Of a DNA stretch of 64,000 bases, positions 1-11,949 are shown piece by piece (position 1 is the stretch's first letter; every line of letters begins with the position of its first letter). A model generated the notes under the pieces. The model was not told the DNA's origin, ran no database searches, and saw only the letters and a program-made list of their open reading frames with translations. Source of the stretch: Blasia pusilla (lineage: Eukaryota; Marchantiophyta; Marchantiopsida; Blasiales); the NCBI GenBank assembly GCA_050084515.1, contig CM114275.1:10106001-10170000 (forward strand). The letters are read 5' to 3'. A program made the position numbers and the translations under genes.

Positions 1-1790
1 CCACATCTCAATGTTTATTGAAAGGCAACTACTAAGTGAGCCCAACTGTCGTAGTTCTTTCTGTGTCCAGAGTGGGAAACATCCACTTCCAGGACATGCA
101 GCCTGATCGTTCTAGTGTCCAATTCCCTGAGTTCGATTGCAGTACAGCTTTCCACATTTCTCAATCAGAAGATGGATTCGAATGATACATGTTAGTCCTT
201 CAGTCCCAGTTAATTTCCTTGGTCTTCAAGAATCAACTCCTTTTTTTTGGTATCTATCATTCCCAATAGTCCATATTTTCTTAGCTATGAAGATCAATTT
301 TTTACAATTGGTGATTTTCATACGACTATCTATCTTGTTGGGCTCGTCTTGATACCACCCTAGTGTGATTATCCAGCATCATTACGAAAATGGACCCCCT
401 TGCATCCTTCAGGAATGGCATGAGTCATCTTCCCCCACTTTCTGCTTTCCCTGACGCCATGAAACTCACTCCATCATGCTACATTGCCATTGACACGATA
501 CCCATGCGAATTTTTTTCCCTTTCAAGAGTCTTTCGCAGTAAAGATACATCAACCCGCAAACCTGAGCTAAAACGTGGACATGTGAACCACAACCAACTT
601 GTTGATCAGTTTTGCAGTTTTTCCAGAGGAGAAGTAAGACACGACGAACCCCAGCTTGAAAGCTCTGAAAGGGTTGCCTAACTCCTGGGGAAGTCCCCAT
701 TGTGGAGGTACCCCATAACGATCGTAGATGAAACCCACCTGCCTAATGCTGTCGTTCAGGCTACCACTGAATGTCAAGTTCGGCTCCTTGTGGTTCTCAC
801 AGTGTCTGATGCTTGGATTTGAAACCAAGCGTATCACTCAACATCGTGAACAAGTGCCTCTGATCCTGAGAACTCCCTCAGCACATACACCTAGCTTGAA
901 TGGGATTTTTAAGTCTATGTTGATGATAAACTAAGTTGTTACATATTCGTCCTCGAAAACATGGAAACACTCCAGAGTTGTTCCGTGCCAGCGACGATTG
1001 TTCCATAACCGAAGACCAAAGATTTCCTCAAGATCATCCTCTTCACCATGACAACTCTCCAAGATTGTTCCATTTTAAGGATGATTGTCACCATGACCCA
1101 AAACAAGAGATTCCATTCATGAACCATACATACACTGAACATAATCAAGAAAGCTCACAAGGCATGTAAGAACAGAGATGATGACGAGACTTTCCAACAC
1201 CGCACAGTTTTGGTGTCCCATTTCAGACTCGTACTGTGGACCACGGGATAAAGGAACGCCGATTCTCAACCCACAGGTAAACCACACTAGAAAGTTGGCC
1301 AATAGAGGACGGAGTCTCTAGTTCGGAGCTTTTTCTGCAGGCTAACTTCAACCTGAGAAAATCACCTCCAGCTGCTTACGATCAACCTAGGGATTCTCCA
1401 CAAACCAGCAACTGCAAACCTCCACCCTCGTACGAACCTCTCGCCTTCCTAGTTGAAAAATCAGCTTCCACGCTTATGAAATTGGCATAATCATCGTACA
1501 CTTTCCACTGCCATCGTCTGTATAGTTGGACCCTATCAGTATCCATGGGTGCAACTTACGAACTGTTCAAAATTGGAAAGTGAGACTCCTCCAGGGTCTC
1601 AACGGGGGCAAGAAAATCCACGCAGCTGATCCTTTGGTTCAAAACTCGTCCCGGGGTTCCACAAGAATTCGATCCTTCCACTTATTCTGCATAATTGTTA
1701 TGGAGCGATACGTATCTCACACAAACGCATGAGGTGTTTTGAAATGATGAGCTACTTTAGTCGCTGCAAGGGCTAAGAAGAAGGGAATTA
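1..1790. other. No assigned gene; possible decayed exon
   Basis: No gene is recognised here. Base composition is more even than in the AT-rich blocks to the right. A minus-strand stretch at 568-837 stays open for about 90 codons and has balanced amino acid use (including IYDRYGVPPQWGLPQE); it contains a donor-like CAG/GTGGGT site. It has no ATG-led frame of gene length and I do not recognise the protein. It may be an exon of a host gene running off the window or a remnant of one. Confidence 0.25.
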
Positions 1791-2300
1791 ATTACCTTCT
1801 GTAACTTCCGCTGCACTTCTTGGATGAGCTTCTTGCGGTACGGGGATGGCGCCAGCCTCAGACGCACCTCCCCGGAGCACAACATTGGCATTCACTCTCC
1901 TCTGTCGAAAGCATACATTCTTTCTTTCACTCCATATCTCCTCGTCCCTCACGAACCCCTCCGCCCTGTCACCGCAATGCGTTACACATACGGGGCACCG
2001 ATCTCGTCCAAATTCACGCGCAGTCAATTCACACAACGCTGCAGTCTACTGATCATTCCTTCGCAACCCAGCATCCCACCCTCACAATTACAAAAACGAT
2101 CTTCACTGCGCTCGGCCATCCACATCCGTTTCCCGTCCGCTCGCCCTTCGTCCTCGTTCCGGCTCACTATTTTCCAGGCGTGCCCGGTCTCCGGTCGTCA
2201 CTCGCCGCCGTACACGGTGGTCGCGTGAAGGTAAGAAGGGTTTCTTCTTTCCGAGTGAACCGGGCCCGTGAGTCGTCTCCGGGTTCACCTTTCGGTTCTA
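1790..2300. other. GC- and CpG-rich block
   Basis: This block is clearly richer in G+C and CpG than its surroundings and is open in several frames on both strands, including a plus frame at 1820-2581 that has no ATG at its start. Overlapping open frames of this kind are expected from composition alone. It could be a promoter or first-exon region. I see no recognisable protein. Confidence 0.25.
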
Positions 2301-2302
2301 CA

Positions 2303-2408
2303 TGGGTTTTCGCATATCTTTCTCACTACAAAGCGTGTCCTCATATCTTTCTCACGCTTTGTAGTGTCTTTCTCACGCTTTGTAGTGAGAACGATATGAG
2401 AAAACCCA
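2303..2408. repeat. Near-perfect hairpin with 35-bp arms
   Basis: Bases 2303-2337 and 2374-2408 are inverted copies of each other with 33 of 35 positions matching by eye. The loop of about 36 bp contains a further partial copy of the right arm (around 2339-2366), so the unit looks like a palindrome with an internal tandem duplication. It lies 3' of the CpG-rich block. It could be a small foldback element or a small-RNA hairpin; no gene can be tied to it. Confidence 0.8.
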
Positions 2409-2689
2409 TTTCTCATAGAAAGCTAGCGATGTTTGTGGGTCAAAATGGAAAAAATAGAGTCTCCATAATCGTTTGGGTTGCCAAACGAGTGGTTGGCAAA
2501 AGATGTCCTGTCCTATTCCTCCACCATGTTGTTGTGAGGGTTTGGGGAGCTTTCCGTGGAAATAGGAATCCTGATTTTTGAACCGGTTTTCAGATATGTT
2601 ATACAAAGAAACTACATAAATCCAGTTGGTATTCGGTAGGCACCTTTGAAATAAATCAGAAATTCTGAATTTTAACCGGCTCGTAACGT

Positions 2690-3265
2690 CGGATCTTAGT
2701 TAGCCGAAATATAGAGTTATGCTGTGTCGAAAACATAGAAGGTCAATGAGTTGTTTGGGTGTAATTTTGTCCTAAGGTGTCAGATAAGGTTGACAGCAAG
2801 TCCATTGCGTCGAGAGCATCGTTTGTGAAAATTTCCCTCTTTTGCTATTTCTAGTCAGGTGACCTGTTGACCGAGTCGAGGGTCAATAGGTACCTTGTGC
2901 ACGTAGATTATCGATTTAAGGGCTATTTTTGGGGGAAGGGTTTTTGCCTCTTCCCAAAGATATGAGAGAGGGAGAAAAGGCTTTCACAAGCCATCTTTCT
3001 CATGTTGAAGCTTAGGAGTACCTCTCTTGCATAGTGCTTGGTAGGAACTAGGGTGTTAGAGTCTAGTTTCCCTCATGTTGGAGGGTTGATATGGCTTGAT
3101 ATTAGGATATACATTTGAGAGTGGAGTTGGCCGTGTGAGCCATTTTTTCTTCGATTTTGGTTATGTGGTCTTGATATACATATATGAGTTCATTTTGTAT
3201 GTGTGTGAATCTATCTGTGTGTTGGGAAGATCGATATTGTGTGGATGTGACCAATGATGTGGATT
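2690..3265 (+). repeat. Left arm of a large inverted repeat (family R1)
   Basis: This segment is repeated in reverse orientation at about 4245-4830, and a shorter third copy lies in direct orientation at about 45440-45926. Landmarks shared by all three are the block around CTCTTTTGC, the TCTCATGTTG block and the GGTAGGAACTAG block. The reverse complement of the right arm begins with TGTCACATCTTAG, which would fit an LTR-type terminus. The best reading is LTR-like repeats of one unclassified family in head-to-head arrangement. No coding capacity is visible. Confidence 0.7.
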
Positions 3266-4016
3266 ATGTAGCGATGCTTATGTCCACGATAACTCCCACT
3301 ATGTCATAAATTGCAACACACTAGGATAGCCAAGTCGCATCTAAATCTGAAAGAGGCACATCTCCAACTTAGACTTTCGTTGTCCCAATCCCGAGACTAC
3401 AACCAAACCCAACATCAAGGGTCGTGGTCTAGAATCCAAGAGTATGTGCTTTGGCCGATACACCACACATGAGGATCCAACCGAACATAACAAACTAGCA
3501 CTTTGTTGTTATCTAACACGACAACACCTAGGGTAGCTAGCGATTCGCTCAATTCTTGTCCTTATCAGAAACTCCTCCATTCCAGTTGTTTCCATATGCC
3601 ATATGCCACTTTACTCAACTAATGTTGTCAACGCCACCCTTGTCTAACCACCAGATGACACCAACTCCACGGCAGCCATCTTTGTACGCAAGGCACTAAC
3701 ACTACCACTCTCACATAAAATTTATGGTGCCCAACAGAAACACCTCAGCCAGTCCCACTCCCAAAGTTGCCCAATCTATGGTGGAAAACAAAGGTGCGCA
3801 ACGCACCATTATTGCTACCCCCAATGACCTACTTGTACCTAGCCCAACTCCTCGTGAGGTCTCATACTCTCAACCAACAAACCTACCACATTACAAGATA
3901 CACTTGATCCCTCACTAGGAGCCCCACTCACTCAACTAGCATCCATCGATGGGGTCCTCAACACCTATGATAACATAAACAACTACAAAAATCGGTCGCC
4001 TCCTCCTCTCCACCTC

Positions 4017-4020
<4 letters not shown>
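3266..4020. other. Spacer of the inverted repeat, no gene
   Basis: This spacer separates the R1 arms together with the TA microsatellite to its right. It has only a 64-codon open frame with no recognisable product. It is rich in CA and AC dinucleotides. Nothing else is visible. Confidence 0.4.

Positions 4021-4082
<62 letters not shown>
4021..4082. repeat. (TA)n microsatellite, about 31 units
   Basis: An uninterrupted TA run of about 62 bp, followed by two short copies of a TATATACATTCAAA unit. It sits in the spacer between the R1 arms, next to the right arm, and is likely polymorphic in length. Confidence 0.97.
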
Positions 4083-4085
<3 letters not shown>

Positions 4086-4244
4086 TCAAATATATATACA
4101 TTCAAATGTGCTACATCATTCAAAACTCACTCCCTCAAGTCACCCACATTGATGCACAAATGCTCTAAGATGAAAATTCTCCAATTCAAACCTTAAGCAA
4201 AAATTTAGGGTTATGATACACTCTTGTTGTGCGCGTACACATTG

Positions 4245-4830
4245 TTGGTCACATCTACACACCACACAACACCGATCTTCCCAATACACGGATAAATCCA
4301 CCCATAAATGAAACACACTCCAGTATATACATTGAGACCACACAACAAAAATTAGAGTAAAAATAACACACCGGGCCTAAAACTCCACACTTGAATTTAC
4401 ATCGACATATCAAGCCTCGTCCACCCTCCGCTGTGAGGAAATCTAGACTCTAGTAGCCTAGTTCTTACCTCACACACGAGCAAGAGAGGTGCTCCAACGG
4501 CACAACATGAGAAAGATAGCTTGGGAAAGCCATCTTCCTTCCTAGAGGAAGAGCCAAAAAGTTATTCCCTCAAAAATAGAAATCCTCTTGGTAACCTACG
4601 GACAAGTTACCAAGGATTGGATTGGTGACGTGCTCGACAAGTCACTTGACTATCAACGACCAAAATAGGAAAGTCGTCAGAAATGACGTTCCTGATACAA
4701 CAGACCTATCTTCAACCTCATCCGACACCTTAGGCCGAAGTTACACTCAAGATCGTCTGTTGGCTCTCTATGATGTCGCCTCAATAGATCTCTATCTATC
4801 GGCTACTAAGATGTGACACTCTCGAGACCA
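4245..4830 (-). repeat. Right arm of the large inverted repeat (family R1)
   Basis: This is the reverse-complement partner of 2690-3265. The arms are about 550-580 bp, imperfect, and separated by roughly 980 bp. A transcript crossing both arms could fold into a long imperfect hairpin. The outer end reads CATCTTAGTAGCCG in reverse complement against CGGATCTTAGTTAGCCG in the left arm. Confidence 0.7.
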
Positions 4831-5813
4831 TCGCATGGTAGGTATTTTTCTTCCCAAGGTTTAGCTTGATTCCTCATACTAAAAAAATTGCACATCATTT
4901 TCCATATTTTTCTAGCATCCATGAGGTTACTATATGAATTTTTGGATTGTATGACTTGATAAGTATTAATTTTAATTTAAAACTGAGAAGGAAAAAGCCA
5001 CATAATTTTTACTCGTCTATCTAAGTTATAATTTTTTTTCTACATCCACTTGGCACTACTATTAAATCTTCCATTCTATTCTTTCAAAATTGAATAATTA
5101 AAAAAATCAAATTTTAAAATATTACACACACCATTTTTTCTTTGTTATACAATTTAGTTCAACATACTTTATTTCAAAAGGGTTTTAAATAAGTCACACC
5201 ATACTTTCAGAGTAAGATCAAATAAAATCATGCGATATTGAATTTTCCTAAAGAAAAATAAAATACCATATATTTTTTCTAGTCTAGCTTAGTTTTAGTT
5301 TATAACTACGTCATAACAAGTTGGGAATTTTAGCCACGGTAGTTATAAAACTAGTACTTTTGAACTTAGTTGTAAATTTCCAAGTGCTATAAACACTAGA
5401 GTCCTTCTAGTAGTGGTTGGTCCCTCCATTGCAATCCTAAACTCTCCCTCCTCTCCAAGTTTATAGTAGTAACTAAATGTGAATCCAATATCTTGTAAGA
5501 AATTCATGAGTTGATTGATCAGTTTGGGAGTAATAAAGAGTAATTCAAATGACTCTTAGTAACATGAGTTACAAACATATTGGTTTAAAAGGGCCTCTTC
5601 TACTAGTTGAGACTAAATGCACACCTACAACAAGATTAGAGAATTGAAGTTTGACATCAAGAGAGTAGGGGTATTCATGATAACAATACCTAGGTGCAAG
5701 GAGAACGAGGAGCCAAAGATCTAAGGTGCTCTTGCGCAGGCAACAAAGGTAGGGTTTAGGAACAACTCCCATAGGGGCTCATCGGTGTCTCTCTTGGACA
5801 TTTGCAACCTATA

Positions 5814-5815
<2 letters not shown>
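4831..5815. other. AT-rich DNA, no gene seen
   Basis: Long A and T runs, stops in all frames, and no recognisable protein or repeat family. The longest open frames are under 70 codons. Confidence 0.5.
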
Positions 5816-5875
<60 letters not shown>

Positions 5876-5911
5876 TTATGTTCTTTATATATATATATAT
5901 AAAGAACCATA
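5816..5911. repeat. (TA)n microsatellite with adjoining palindrome
   Basis: A pure TA run of about 58 bp is followed by a second shorter TA run that sits in the centre of a near-perfect palindrome. The palindrome arms read CTTATGTTCTTTA on the left and TAAAGAACCATAAG on the right, differing by one extra C. Both parts can extrude or form hairpins and are prone to length change. Confidence 0.95.
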
Positions 5912-7329
5912 AGTGTTCAAGATTATGAGAGTCCGCTAGGATGAGAAATAACAAGAGTGCCATAGTAGGCTCCTTTCGAGGGGAACAATAATATCAAAGA
6001 GCACATTTGAGAATGGAGTTACAAGAGAAAAAGAAAAAGAAAATCCTATTTTTTTTGACAGTGTGCAATGTTGCTCCATTGCTCGTGCTTCTCTTAGATG
6101 CCTACAAAGTAAGCTCCATTGAGAAGGTTAAGCTCTAGCCTACAATCTTTAAGTCGAAGTTGGTTATGATTCAATGCTACAATGCGACGACCTACCTCCT
6201 AATCACTATTTTTGGGCCTTTACAAGTACATTTGTATACATAAATTAGTGTGCTCTATCTCACTCTCCCTTGTTGGACAACCCCATGAACCCTTTTTCCT
6301 TTTGAGGCTTCGCTACGCTATAGAAAATGAACAAGGGTTGGAGTTAGATGCATACATCATGTGAAATTCTTGTAGGTACATTTGTAGATTGTGCATTTGT
6401 TAAGAGTCCGACCTCTTGAAAAATAACCTCTAGACATGGCATGAAGGGTTACATTGGTCATGATGGATCAACTTAGGAGCAATGTAGATGATTTTATTTG
6501 GTTGTTGGACACGAGAGTGGCAATTGAAATTTGGTTGTTGTGGATCGTGTGTTTATTGTTGAGAAGAAGGTGTCGAGGTGAAGAAGAGGAGAAATTGGTT
6601 TTAGTGGACAACTTTGGATTAATATTTGGATGCTTTGCATTGACTTCCTAAGAAAGTCTCCACCAATGTTTTGATCCTATCCTGGTGCAACATTGTATAT
6701 ATTCGCATTCATTCCTTTGACATATCCTTCTCTTGATCGATTGTTCTCTATCTTTCCCTTTCTCTTAATCGATTCTTCTCCATCTCTCCCTCTTTGTACA
6801 TATCTGGTCGTGTCTAGCAGAACAAAGAAATAGGTGGCTGCTTGCCACCTCTTGCATGGCCACTTATGCTGCCACGGCCCAAATTCCACATCATCTGTTG
6901 AAACCGGCCTCACATTTGAAACCCAATCCCTCAACACAACCGCCTCCTGCATATCTCAAGCTCAATCCCTCAAATTCCCTTGTAAAATTTTTCTTGTTGG
7001 AAAATAAAGACACTACACTGGCCGCTCCTAGAGCACTTCATGTTGAGATTGTTTCTAGAATCCCACCCTCTCTTCAATCAACCAAATCATAGCCTATGTC
7101 TCCTTTGCCACCTCCACTTTCCCATATTTCTTGTGCCTCCCCTACATCTCCTCTACTCCATCATACTACTTTGAAGAGACTATTGTGCTCCACCACTTGG
7201 GCTAGATAGGTGACAAGAGGCAATGAATGTTGCGTAGGTAATAATTGACTCAAATTGCCACATCGTCGGACTCAATACAATATCTTATTCCCTCCAATAA
7301 GACCATCTATTTATATAGCGCCTTAGCAA
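5912..7329. other. Unassigned DNA
   Basis: No recognisable gene. One ATG-led frame at 6856-7092 (plus strand, 78 codons) encodes a proline- and serine-rich peptide beginning MATYAATAQIPHH; it is too short and repetitive to call a gene. Part of 6700-6800 is a repeated TCTCTT-rich stretch. Confidence 0.4.
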
Positions 7330-7836
7330 TCATAACTCCTCATAAGAAACTTCAGCTATAAAAATATCCTTTAAGACTTTTGCCCAAGGGTAAGGAACTT
7401 CCATATCAAAAATATTGAGAAATATCCTGACATCATTGTGTGAATCCCTATCCGTCCCACTAGACACAAATTGGCAGTAGTTGCAACATCGTATTGTGAA
7501 TTCAAGCATGCTATCGAGAACTCTCATGAGTTTTGTTGAGGTCTGCATTGTTTGCACAATGTCCAGACACGTGATACAACACTAACTTAGCTCCCACTTT
7601 AGCTCAAATTTGGACTTCCCACTAGCGTTGTACAAGTAGTCCATCGTGCTTTCTTACTCCTCAGGATCAATGGTTCCAAAATAATTACGAATAATCCATA
7701 TCAAAAACTCCACGGATTCCCAATTGCTTGACTCATGTGCCGCCAAGTAATTCATTGTGTTTTGGCAGAGGTCTCTAATTCCCACAACAGAAAATTTGGG
7801 ATGATTGTTAATTAAATCCTCATTGGTCATAAGCAT
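7330..7836 (-). pseudogene. Remnant of an unrecognised host-like gene
   Basis: A single reading frame runs on the minus strand from an ATG at 7836 to a stop at 7330, broken only by two in-frame stops, near 7655 and near 7583. The 168-codon reading has normal amino acid balance with a mostly helical character, including the stretches SSNWESVEFLIWIIRNY and SMLEFTIRCCNYC, which resemble helical-repeat (HEAT-like) proteins. I cannot name the family. Two nonsense codons in an otherwise continuous frame point to a retained exon or retrocopy that has lost function. It is flanked on both sides by unassigned AT-rich DNA. Confidence 0.5.
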
Positions 7837-10700
7837 CGAATCATTGTGAAATTATGGCTATCATAACTAAAAACCTTTCATGTAAGCTGTTAAGGGACTC
7901 TTGACCTCTCTAACAAAAAGTTTATTAACATAAGTGGCTCCATATTTGATAACACTCAAATCTCCCACTCAATCTCATTGGTACACAAAAGTTACATGGT
8001 TTTTTTTGTATATATATCTATTCTTGCTACTATATATATTATTTTTTGGTTAGCACCTAACACAATGAAATATTTCCAAGAGGTCCCCGACCATTTTAAT
8101 TTAGAGATTTTGACAAACTCCTCATTGGGTGGATTAGTGGGTGAGAATGTAAGCTATATCACTTTGAGAATTTATGAACAAGCCATGGATGATCATCCTC
8201 AAATTAGGGTTCTAGTTTATGTGTCATATCTATGGTTGTGAGATACACCTATACTTGTGTGCAGATATTAAGACTTGATTCATCAAGCTTATATTGAATG
8301 AGAGGAGCCTACATACATTTGTAGAATGAAAAATTGACTAGTTGGTAAAACAATGCGTAAAGATGTTTGAGATAGATCCAATCCTCCTTTGAACCAAGAG
8401 TGATGTTCCTTAGGTGTTTTTTGATTCACATTATATTCTTCTTGGTGGCGGCAACTGCAACCTCATTGTCAGGGAGCTTCATGCTATTCGACTCATTATG
8501 TTAAATTTCCTCATATCTTTTGTAGGACTAGGATTTCTTTTAATTTTGAGTAGTCTTTGAAGTGCAAAACTTCTCATTGATTACATATTTTGCATTTTCA
8601 CTCAATTCTTTTGGGTTTGTTTATTTGATCAGATCTTAGATATCGAACAAAGTTGGTTGTGAATGAGTGTAGGTTATCTAGACAATTTCATCATCACTAC
8701 TTGATATTTGCAATAGTTGTGTCGATCAATCAAAAGGCAACACTGCAATTGTTTCCCCCATATTTTTATGAGAATTTTCTACATCAACACTAGAAGGCTG
8801 AAAATTAGACTTCTAAGTGGCACACTTGGCAAGGAAATGAGATCTTTTCACAAGTTTTTGAAGAGATTCTTGAACAAACACATGCTAGATCAAATTTCAT
8901 TCTAGTCAAATGGTTGTATAGAGACTTTGGGCACGGTTATCACTTGGTTTGTATGAGTCTTGTTGAGAGCCAGTATATCTCTCCTTTGTGCAAGGATATA
9001 CCTAACAAGTGCAAGTGTTGTATAAGAAGCCGAAGAAGAGGAGTGGTTGGCGAGATAGGAAGACAATGTATATATGGATACATTGGTACATTTATGTTTT
9101 AAAGCTTTTGTTAGCCTCTGGATCAATGACATGCTGCATATGCATATAGTGAAGTTCTATACGTAATAGTTATCTTCACTTTTTCTTTAGCAAGGTCAAT
9201 TGGATGCCACCCACCACATTGCACTGTTTCCTTTAGAGATTGTGGAGGATATTATCTATAGCAGGGTCATTGTGCATGATCATGACGCTAGAGTTTTTGT
9301 GTCTCAGAAGTCTCTGAGATTCATACATGTTACTTTTCCCTAAGATGGCTTATGTGGGATGATTATGATGGGAGGATGGAGTTTGTGAGATGTTACATTT
9401 GTGCGGTATTACTGAAAATGTGGAACTTCATATTTTCCATTATGTAGGCTTTCGCATTTTCTATTCTAGTGAGGGGCACTTCCACTTTATGCCCCATGTC
9501 TGCTTGCATGTCTATGATACAACAAGCTATCAATGATCGATGCCATTTAGAGGTTATGCATGGAGTTAATTGTGTCTTTCTCCATAGAGAACTGTTGTCC
9601 TCAATTGATTGCCTTATGTCCTACCAACATTGGCACGCACTCGCATACATGATGTCTAACAGGCGCACAATATGTGATGGCTCAATTTTTCTTGATCACA
9701 CCTTCTTCACCTGCTGTAATGGTGATTGTGCATGGCCAACACAGGATTGGGGCTTGGCATTGCCCGACGAGCCTAATGGTTTCACCTTCAAGGGAGAGTG
9801 ATCTTGTGAACTTTCTTCCTCCAAAATCTTACTTCTTCAATTATGCTATCTAAGTAAGTTCAAAAGTTAGGCCATGCCTACTCATAAAATAGACACTACC
9901 ATGATGAACTCAGATCAAATGATCTATTAATATATGGTTAGATGTGGGAATGACATTAATTTTTAGGATGAATGGATATTGTAAAGTGTACATATTAAAC
10001 CAATGTCCATTATTACCTATTTCGAGACTTGCAATCGAGAGCCTTAGGCACTATGTCGTTCATTCCCACACATTGAACTGACAAGTCTTATGCAAACTGA
10101 AACAATAGCAAACAATATGACTAAAGTAACACATTTAAACGATCCACCATAATTAACCAATTAATTAGTCTCTCTCTAGAGGAGTGGTAAGAGGAGACAA
10201 AGAGAGGAGAGGGGAAACTATTGTCAACCCAAAGAGATCACTTTTTGGAAGAGAGTCTCTTATGATTTGAAGAGAGTTTCCTATGGGTTGGAGGAAGGAA
10301 AAAAATTTGTTCATATTTTATATTTATCTTCCCTTTTCTTAGGCACTTCCTCCCCATACTTTTCTTCTTCTTCCCTACTATGGCAATCTAACTGAATCCA
10401 AAAAGTTGCACCATACATGAAACAATACTATCTTTGGAATCAAAACTCAAAATATAGATACAAAATTTAAAAAAATCATTGGATGCACAATACACTTTTT
10501 CCATCCAAGGTTTGAGGAAAGAGATCATTTAAGCACATTTATGAAAGTTCAAGTTCGGAGTGAAAAAATTGGCATTTCCAAACTACACTCTTAGATATGA
10601 TATTGCATCCTTCAAAGATAAAAATCGATTAGTGGATTCCTACTCCTAGGTCCGACTCTCTTGAAGCTACGGGAAAAACATAATACATGTACTTATAAGT
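7837..10700. other. Unassigned AT-rich DNA
   Basis: I see no gene. The longest open frame (9469-9801, plus, 110 codons) starts at GTG rather than ATG, ends with a normal stop and has no recognised domain. The preceding stretch around 9225-9345 is also open in a different frame, so a very decayed coding region is possible. Confidence 0.35.
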
Positions 10701-10790
10701 ATCGTGGGCATACACATCACTATACAACATACATCATTGTCACCAAATACACACACAAACATATAAGATACTGTACTAACTTTTGACATC
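10701..10790 (+). repeat. Copy of short repeat X
   Basis: Diverged copy of a repeat of about 100-118 bp that also occurs at 51181-51282 and 51651-51768 (same orientation) and at about 11735-11815 (opposite orientation). The shared core is TATACAACATACATC preceded by a TCGTG block. In element C the repeat lies next to the polypurine tract, so it is probably part of that family's terminal sequence. Confidence 0.55.
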
Positions 10791-10906
10791 CAAACATAAA
10801 GACAATCAAGTACCAAAATATCTCCAATAAATCAAGATCTTTCACAATATGCACACAAATCCATCTCCAATAAATCAAGATCTTTCACAATGTGCACACA
10901 AATTCA

Positions 10907-11012
<106 letters not shown>

Positions 11013-11529
11013 CTTGGGTATACCTCCTTCCCTCTCCCAAACTCTCTCCATAGTAATATATGCTTTCATGTTATCTCCTTGGCTCTTAACCTACTATAAG
11101 GGGTTGCTTCCAAAATTAGAAAGGAAACTCTATGTATAACGAGAACTTGCCAAAAATAGTAAATTCTCTGTATAGCTCCAGATGAGCCGAAATGAAGGGG
11201 AAACATGTTCTCTAAAGTTACCTGAGGCCTCATCAGTTCATCCTCGACCTCGTGATATTATCTTCAAACATCGTCGAAGGCGCTCTACCATAAACTCGTC
11301 GATCCATCCTAAACAAAGAAAAAATGATAGACGTTCAAGAGGGTCGCACATGGCATGTTGAACGCTACTTCTTACTAAGGTTCCTTGGGGACTTTGAGTG
11401 CCTATTACACAGTCCTAGGAAGATGGCCTGACAGATTGCGTCAAAGTAAAACTTGCCAAACGGTACAATTGGTTATGCCCTAGATGTATATAGAGCAGAG
11501 ACTGGATAGTCATAGCTTCACACTTGTGT

Positions 11530-11815
11530 TTGTGATATGGATGACAAGAAGGCGACTAATGATAGGGTCACAAGAGCACCCAAAATTTTTGCTCTTAGCA
11601 TCCTAGAGATGTATGTCATGGCAGGTAGGGATAGATGATTATCTGGAGTTAGAGGGATCTAACCACCAACTAGAGAGACGATTGGAAATATTTTCATACT
11701 CGATCATCTTGATGTATAGATGACGTACATGAGTTAGAACGATATCTTGTATGTTTATATGTATATTCGTTGACAACAATGTATGTTGCATAACGATGTG
11801 TATGTATACGACAGA
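11530..11815 (+). mobile_element. Plus-strand fragment (F) of the C/D/E retroelement family
   Basis: Bases 11530-11690 match, in the opposite orientation to element D, the 3' non-coding part of the family (compare the reverse complement of about 51770-51905 in element C). Shared blocks are GGCGACTAA, GAGTTAGAGGGA and a weak polypurine region. It is followed at 11735-11815 by repeat X, the same order as in C (3' non-coding, polypurine tract, X). It abuts D head to head, so two fragments of one family meet here in opposite orientation. No coding region remains. Confidence 0.5.
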
Positions 11816-11947
11816 GGCTAGCATAGTGGCTACACCACAAGCAAATCCACCACACAACATACAACGCAAGCCCTTAGAAACTAATGCTAAACTTGGATCA
11901 ACGGTGCCATCAATGTTAGGAAGGTGATATGGCGCACAACTACGCAT
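11816..11947 (-). pseudogene. Element D: integrase tail and broken PHD finger
   Basis: The minus-strand reading keeps the tail seen in C (CAPxHLPN followed by DGTVDPSLA) and the first cysteine pair of the PHD finger (CMLC). It diverges abruptly at about 11820, where sequence of repeat X begins in the inverse orientation. The remaining zinc ligands are therefore absent. This looks like truncation at a rearrangement breakpoint, not gradual decay. Confidence 0.6.
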
Positions 11948-11949
11948 AG

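Noticed and set aside
1820-2581. 253-codon plus-strand frame as a gene
   Set aside because: It starts at TTG, has no early ATG in frame, overlaps open frames on both strands in a GC-rich block, and runs through the hairpin at 2303-2408.
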